Part shown: positions 7,003 to 8,251 of the stretch, in pieces
How positions within the stretch are numbered: the first letter of the stretch is position 1
How the letters are laid out: each line of letters begins with the position of its first letter
The notes under the pieces: generated by a model
What the model was told of the DNA's origin: nothing
The model's input: only the letters and a program-made list of their open reading frames with translations
Databases searched by the model: none
Program-made: the position numbers and the translations under genes
From: Planctomycetota bacterium
Lineage (GTDB): Bacteria > Planctomycetota > Phycisphaerae > WQYP01
Assembly: GCA_021828925.1 (NCBI GenBank)
Contig: JAJZCT010000123.1
Span: 1 to 8,251, forward strand
DNA length: 8,251 bases
Direction: 5' to 3'

Positions 7003-7031
7003 TTGGAAATTGTTAAAGCACGAACTATAGT
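7003..7031 (+). promoter_or_regulatory. sigma70-like promoter of the small CxxC protein gene
   Basis: TTGGAA (7003-7008) and TATAGT (7026-7031) are separated by 17 bases, matching consensus at 4/6 and 5/6 positions. The predicted transcript start near 7038 gives a leader of about 38 nt containing three 5-nt repeats (AGTTC AGTTC GGTTC, 7038-7052) and a GGAG Shine-Dalgarno sequence at 7065-7068. Confidence 0.5.
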
Positions 7032-7075
7032 TAAGACAGTTCAGTTCGGTTCAGTAACCTATTTGGAGAGAGAAG

Positions 7076-7309
7076 ATGATAAGTCTTAACACCTCAGCGT
7101 TAATGGGCGCAGCAACCAAAGTATGCTGCCAATGCGGTATGAACGTCGCCGGGCGCTTACGTACCAAAGATTCCTTCGGCAATTACTCTTGTGCCCCGTG
7201 CTTCCACGCCCAGCATGATCAGGAATTCCGGGATTTGCTGGCCGCCCAGATGCCCGAGCCGGAGTTGTGGCGCAAAGTTCCCCTTGAAGCCTACGCCGTC
7301 TATGCATAA
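7076..7309 (+). CDS. small zinc-ribbon-like protein, function unknown
   Basis: This 77-aa soluble protein has two cysteine pairs: CxxC at Cys17/Cys20 (with an extra Cys18) followed by a glycine, and CxxC at Cys39/Cys42 after a GNYSC turn. The 18-residue spacing and the G-x-Y-x-C-x-x-C form are typical of a treble-clef or zinc-ribbon knuckle that binds one zinc. The C-terminal third (about 43-77) is predicted to be helical and rich in Glu/Pro/Leu, with no nucleic-acid-binding signature that I recognise. No signal peptide or membrane segment is seen. The start is well supported: GGAG lies 7 nt before the ATG, and a good promoter is upstream. The gene is divergent from metG and stands alone. The final YA-stop codons lie in a 13-bp sequence that is tandemly duplicated. 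No specific family is recognised. Confidence 0.75.
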   Translation: MISLNTSALMGAATKVCCQCGMNVAGRLRTKDSFGNYSCAPCFHAQHDQEFRDLLAAQMPEPELWRKVPLEAYAVYA

Positions 7310-7326
7310 AGCCTATGCATAAAGCC
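7301..7326. repeat. 13-bp perfect tandem duplication over a stop codon
   Basis: TATGCATAAAGCC occurs at 7301-7313 and again at 7314-7326 without a gap. The first copy contains the last two codons and TAA of the small zinc-ribbon gene. The second lies just after the stop. It looks like a recent slippage or short duplication event. Confidence 0.85.
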
Positions 7327-7363
7327 GCCGGCCAACCCTGCTATTTTACTGTAAGGGCTTTTT
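7321..7363 (+). terminator. possible terminator after the zinc-ribbon gene
   Basis: AAAGCC (7321-7326) can pair with GGCTTT (7356-7361), with a weak inner CCCT/AGGG pairing, and five T residues occur at 7359-7363. The loop is long, so this is a weak candidate. It is the only T-run close after the gene. Confidence 0.3.
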
Positions 7364-7501
7364 GCGGGCGTGGCAATATTTCCGGGGCAGCGGCATGTTG
7401 CGCCTCGCAGGTTGCTCTACGCACAACAACGCCAACATCAAAGGACCGCAGATGAATGCGGCAACCTGATCTGAAATTCGGACATGCGGTATGCAATCCG
7501 G
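7364..7501. other. intergenic sequence with inverted repeats, no gene seen
   Basis: No credible coding frame is present. CAGGTTGC (7408-7415) is matched by GCAACCTG (7461-7468), and inside and beside it ATGTTG (7395-7400) is matched by CAACAT (7433-7438). These could form a folded RNA or be decayed mobile sequence. No promoter or known RNA family is recognised. Confidence 0.35.
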
Positions 7502-7558
7502 AATCCCTTGAAAAATAACCGCGAATTACGCGGATCTCGCGGATAAACGCAAGGGATT
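7502..7558. repeat. 57-bp element: 9-bp inverted ends around a CGCG-type tandem repeat
   Basis: AATCCCTTG (7502-7510) and CAAGGGATT (7550-7558) are perfect inverted repeats. Between them is a 9-bp degenerate tandem: CGCGAATTA, CGCGGATCT, CGCGGATAAA, then CGC (7520-7550). Similar degenerate GCGGAT-type tandems occur in intergenic DNA of PVC-group genomes from memory, but I could not search for this. It may be a small non-autonomous repeat or a hairpin-forming element. Confidence 0.6.
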
Positions 7559-7610
7559 AACAACCAGCAATTTTGAAATTTCCAATCTCAAATCCGCATT
7601 ATCTAAGACG

Positions 7611-7743
7611 TGAGAATGGAAAGTTAGTAGACCGCAGGAGGAGGTATTCGTTTCGGCGACAGCCTCGCTTTTGCGCCAGCCGAATGTGCTCTACTCTCTA
7701 CTCTCTCGAAACTCCTGCTCTAATCGGGCCGCAGCCCGATGTG
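7611..7743. repeat. structured direct repeat, copy 1 (133 nt)
   Basis: The core 7623-7743 (121 nt) matches 7764-7884 at all but two positions (7631 A/G and 7639 A/C), and a looser match extends left to 7611. The unit contains several self-complementary parts: ATTCG...CGAAT enclosing GGCG...CGCC, GCAGGAG (7634-7640) against CTCCTGC (7712-7718), and a perfect ATCGGGC-CGCA-GCCCGAT hairpin at 7723-7740. It does not encode a convincing protein. A structured RNA or REP/MITE-like mobile repeat is possible. Confidence 0.85.
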
Positions 7744-7748
7744 GGGCC

Positions 7749-7884
7749 TGAGAGTAGAAAGTAGTTAGTAGGCCGCAGGCGGAGGTATTCGTTTCGGCGA
7801 CAGCCTCGCTTTTGCGCCAGCCGAATGTGCTCTACTCTCTACTCTCTCGAAACTCCTGCTCTAATCGGGCCGCAGCCCGATGTG
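7749..7884. repeat. structured direct repeat, copy 2 (136 nt)
   Basis: This is the second copy of the 7611-7743 unit, 5 nt after it. Its left end GAGAGTAGAAAGTAG (7750-7764) is complementary, with one mismatch, to CTACTCTCTACTCTC at 7832-7846. It ends in the same ATCGGGC-CGCA-GCCCGAT hairpin (7864-7881). It has 3 nt more than copy 1 near its left end. Its last base is directly next to the DUF2231 stop codon, so the hairpin is also the first structure downstream of that gene and may act as its transcript end. Confidence 0.85.
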
Positions 7885-8251
7885 CTACTGGCTTCCACCG
7901 ATATGGCCCTGAATGGCCAGCGCCACAAGTGTTATGGATGTCGCAACCAGATAAAGCGCACTGGCCGGGCGGGATTTGGCGTACAGTCGCCACCGCCAGA
8001 TCGCCAAGCCGATAATGACAATGGCCAGTGAATTTCCCAGCCAGAAATGAATGGCCATGGATTTGCCATCATCATTACTGCCCCAGTAAAGCCAACCGAA
8101 AAAAACCACCAGCGGTACAAACAAGGCCGCCACCACCATATTCCACGCCCCAACCGCCCGGAACGCTTCGCGTTTAAATATTCGGCTGCCCAAATCAAAC
8201 GCCAGCGACACCGGCACGCACGCCGCCACAAAATTGACCAGCACCGGATGC
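7885..8251 (-). CDS. DUF2231 family membrane protein, partial (5' end outside window)
   Basis: The frame is open to the right edge and begins in the window with HPVLVNF, matching the HP-x-LVxF motif near the N-terminus of DUF2231 proteins. The GTG at 8244 is therefore an internal valine and the true start is probably a few codons outside the window. About 122 residues are visible with four likely membrane helices: VLVNFVAACVPVSLAF, MVVAALFVPLVVFFGWLYWG, WLGNSLAIVIIGLAIW and ALYLVATSITLVALAI. The protein is in the cytoplasmic membrane. The family's function is not well established; members are predicted small integral membrane proteins. The C-terminus stops at GHIGGSQ, whereas relatives usually continue with about ten more residues (a GGxLVYxHGVGV-type end). 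The stop lies at the border of repeat copy 2, so the 3' end may have been cut short by it. Confidence 0.8.
   Translation of the reverse strand, partial: HPVLVNFVAACVPVSLAFDLGSRIFKREAFRAVGAWNMVVAALFVPLVVFFGWLYWGSNDDGKSMAIHFWLGNSLAIVIIGLAIWRWRLYAKSRPASALYLVATSITLVALAIQGHIGGSQ

Noticed and set aside
7611..7884. CRISPR array
   Set aside because: There are only two units of about 135 nt separated by 5 nt, with no short repeats or spacers of regular length and no cas genes in the window.
7573..8031. Plus-strand frames of 63-68 codons sharing the MCSTLYSLETPALIGPQPDV peptide
   Set aside because: The shared peptide is only the translation of the DNA repeat in both copies. The frames diverge immediately outside it and lack start signals.

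Overview
This is a bacterial chromosomal window of moderate GC carrying mostly housekeeping genes and one repeat-rich intergenic stretch. It suggests a free-living bacterium, possibly of the Planctomycetota/PVC group. The hints are a CobA-HemD fusion, terminator-like hairpins without T-tracts, a small double-CxxC protein, and degenerate GCGGAT-type intergenic repeats. This placement is an inference with low confidence, because no rRNA or other decisive marker is present.

Region by region. Positions 1-29 may hold the start of a minus-strand gene that leaves the window. Positions 282-957 (+) are a compact cluster. It starts with an Nfu-type Fe-S carrier preceded by a good promoter only about 9 nt from its start codon. 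A 54-codon C-terminal piece of a DUF4160 protein overlaps the nfu end, and a full DUF2442 protein follows. Positions 1137-1820 (+) encode a UPF0173 metallo-beta-lactamase-fold hydrolase followed by a perfect 13-bp hairpin. Positions 2022-3689 (+) encode a fused uroporphyrinogen-III C-methyltransferase and uroporphyrinogen-III synthase (tetrapyrrole/siroheme branch). It converges, with an 8-bp gap, on a minus-strand gene (3698-4711) for a divergent Gfo/Idh/MocA-family protein that lacks the usual glycine-rich and EKP motifs. Upstream of that on the same strand is metG (4859-6892), a zinc-type methionyl-tRNA synthetase with a C-terminal tRNA-binding domain. Diverging from metG is a 77-aa CxxC/CxxC protein (7076-7309) with a recognisable promoter and two hairpins in front of it.

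Positions 7310-7884 contain no convincing gene. They hold a 13-bp tandem duplication across the small gene's stop codon, several inverted repeats, a 57-bp element with 9-bp inverted ends around a CGCG-rich 9-bp repeat, and two nearly identical, strongly structured repeats of about 135 nt side by side. The second repeat ends exactly next to the stop codon of a minus-strand DUF2231 membrane protein (7885 to the window end, partial), which appears to end earlier than its family normally does.

The genes do not form one pathway. They cover Fe-S assembly, tetrapyrrole synthesis, translation and several uncharacterised functions. The least explained parts are the tandem structured repeat, the truncated DUF4160 gene overlapping nfu, and the motif-less Gfo/Idh/MocA homologue.
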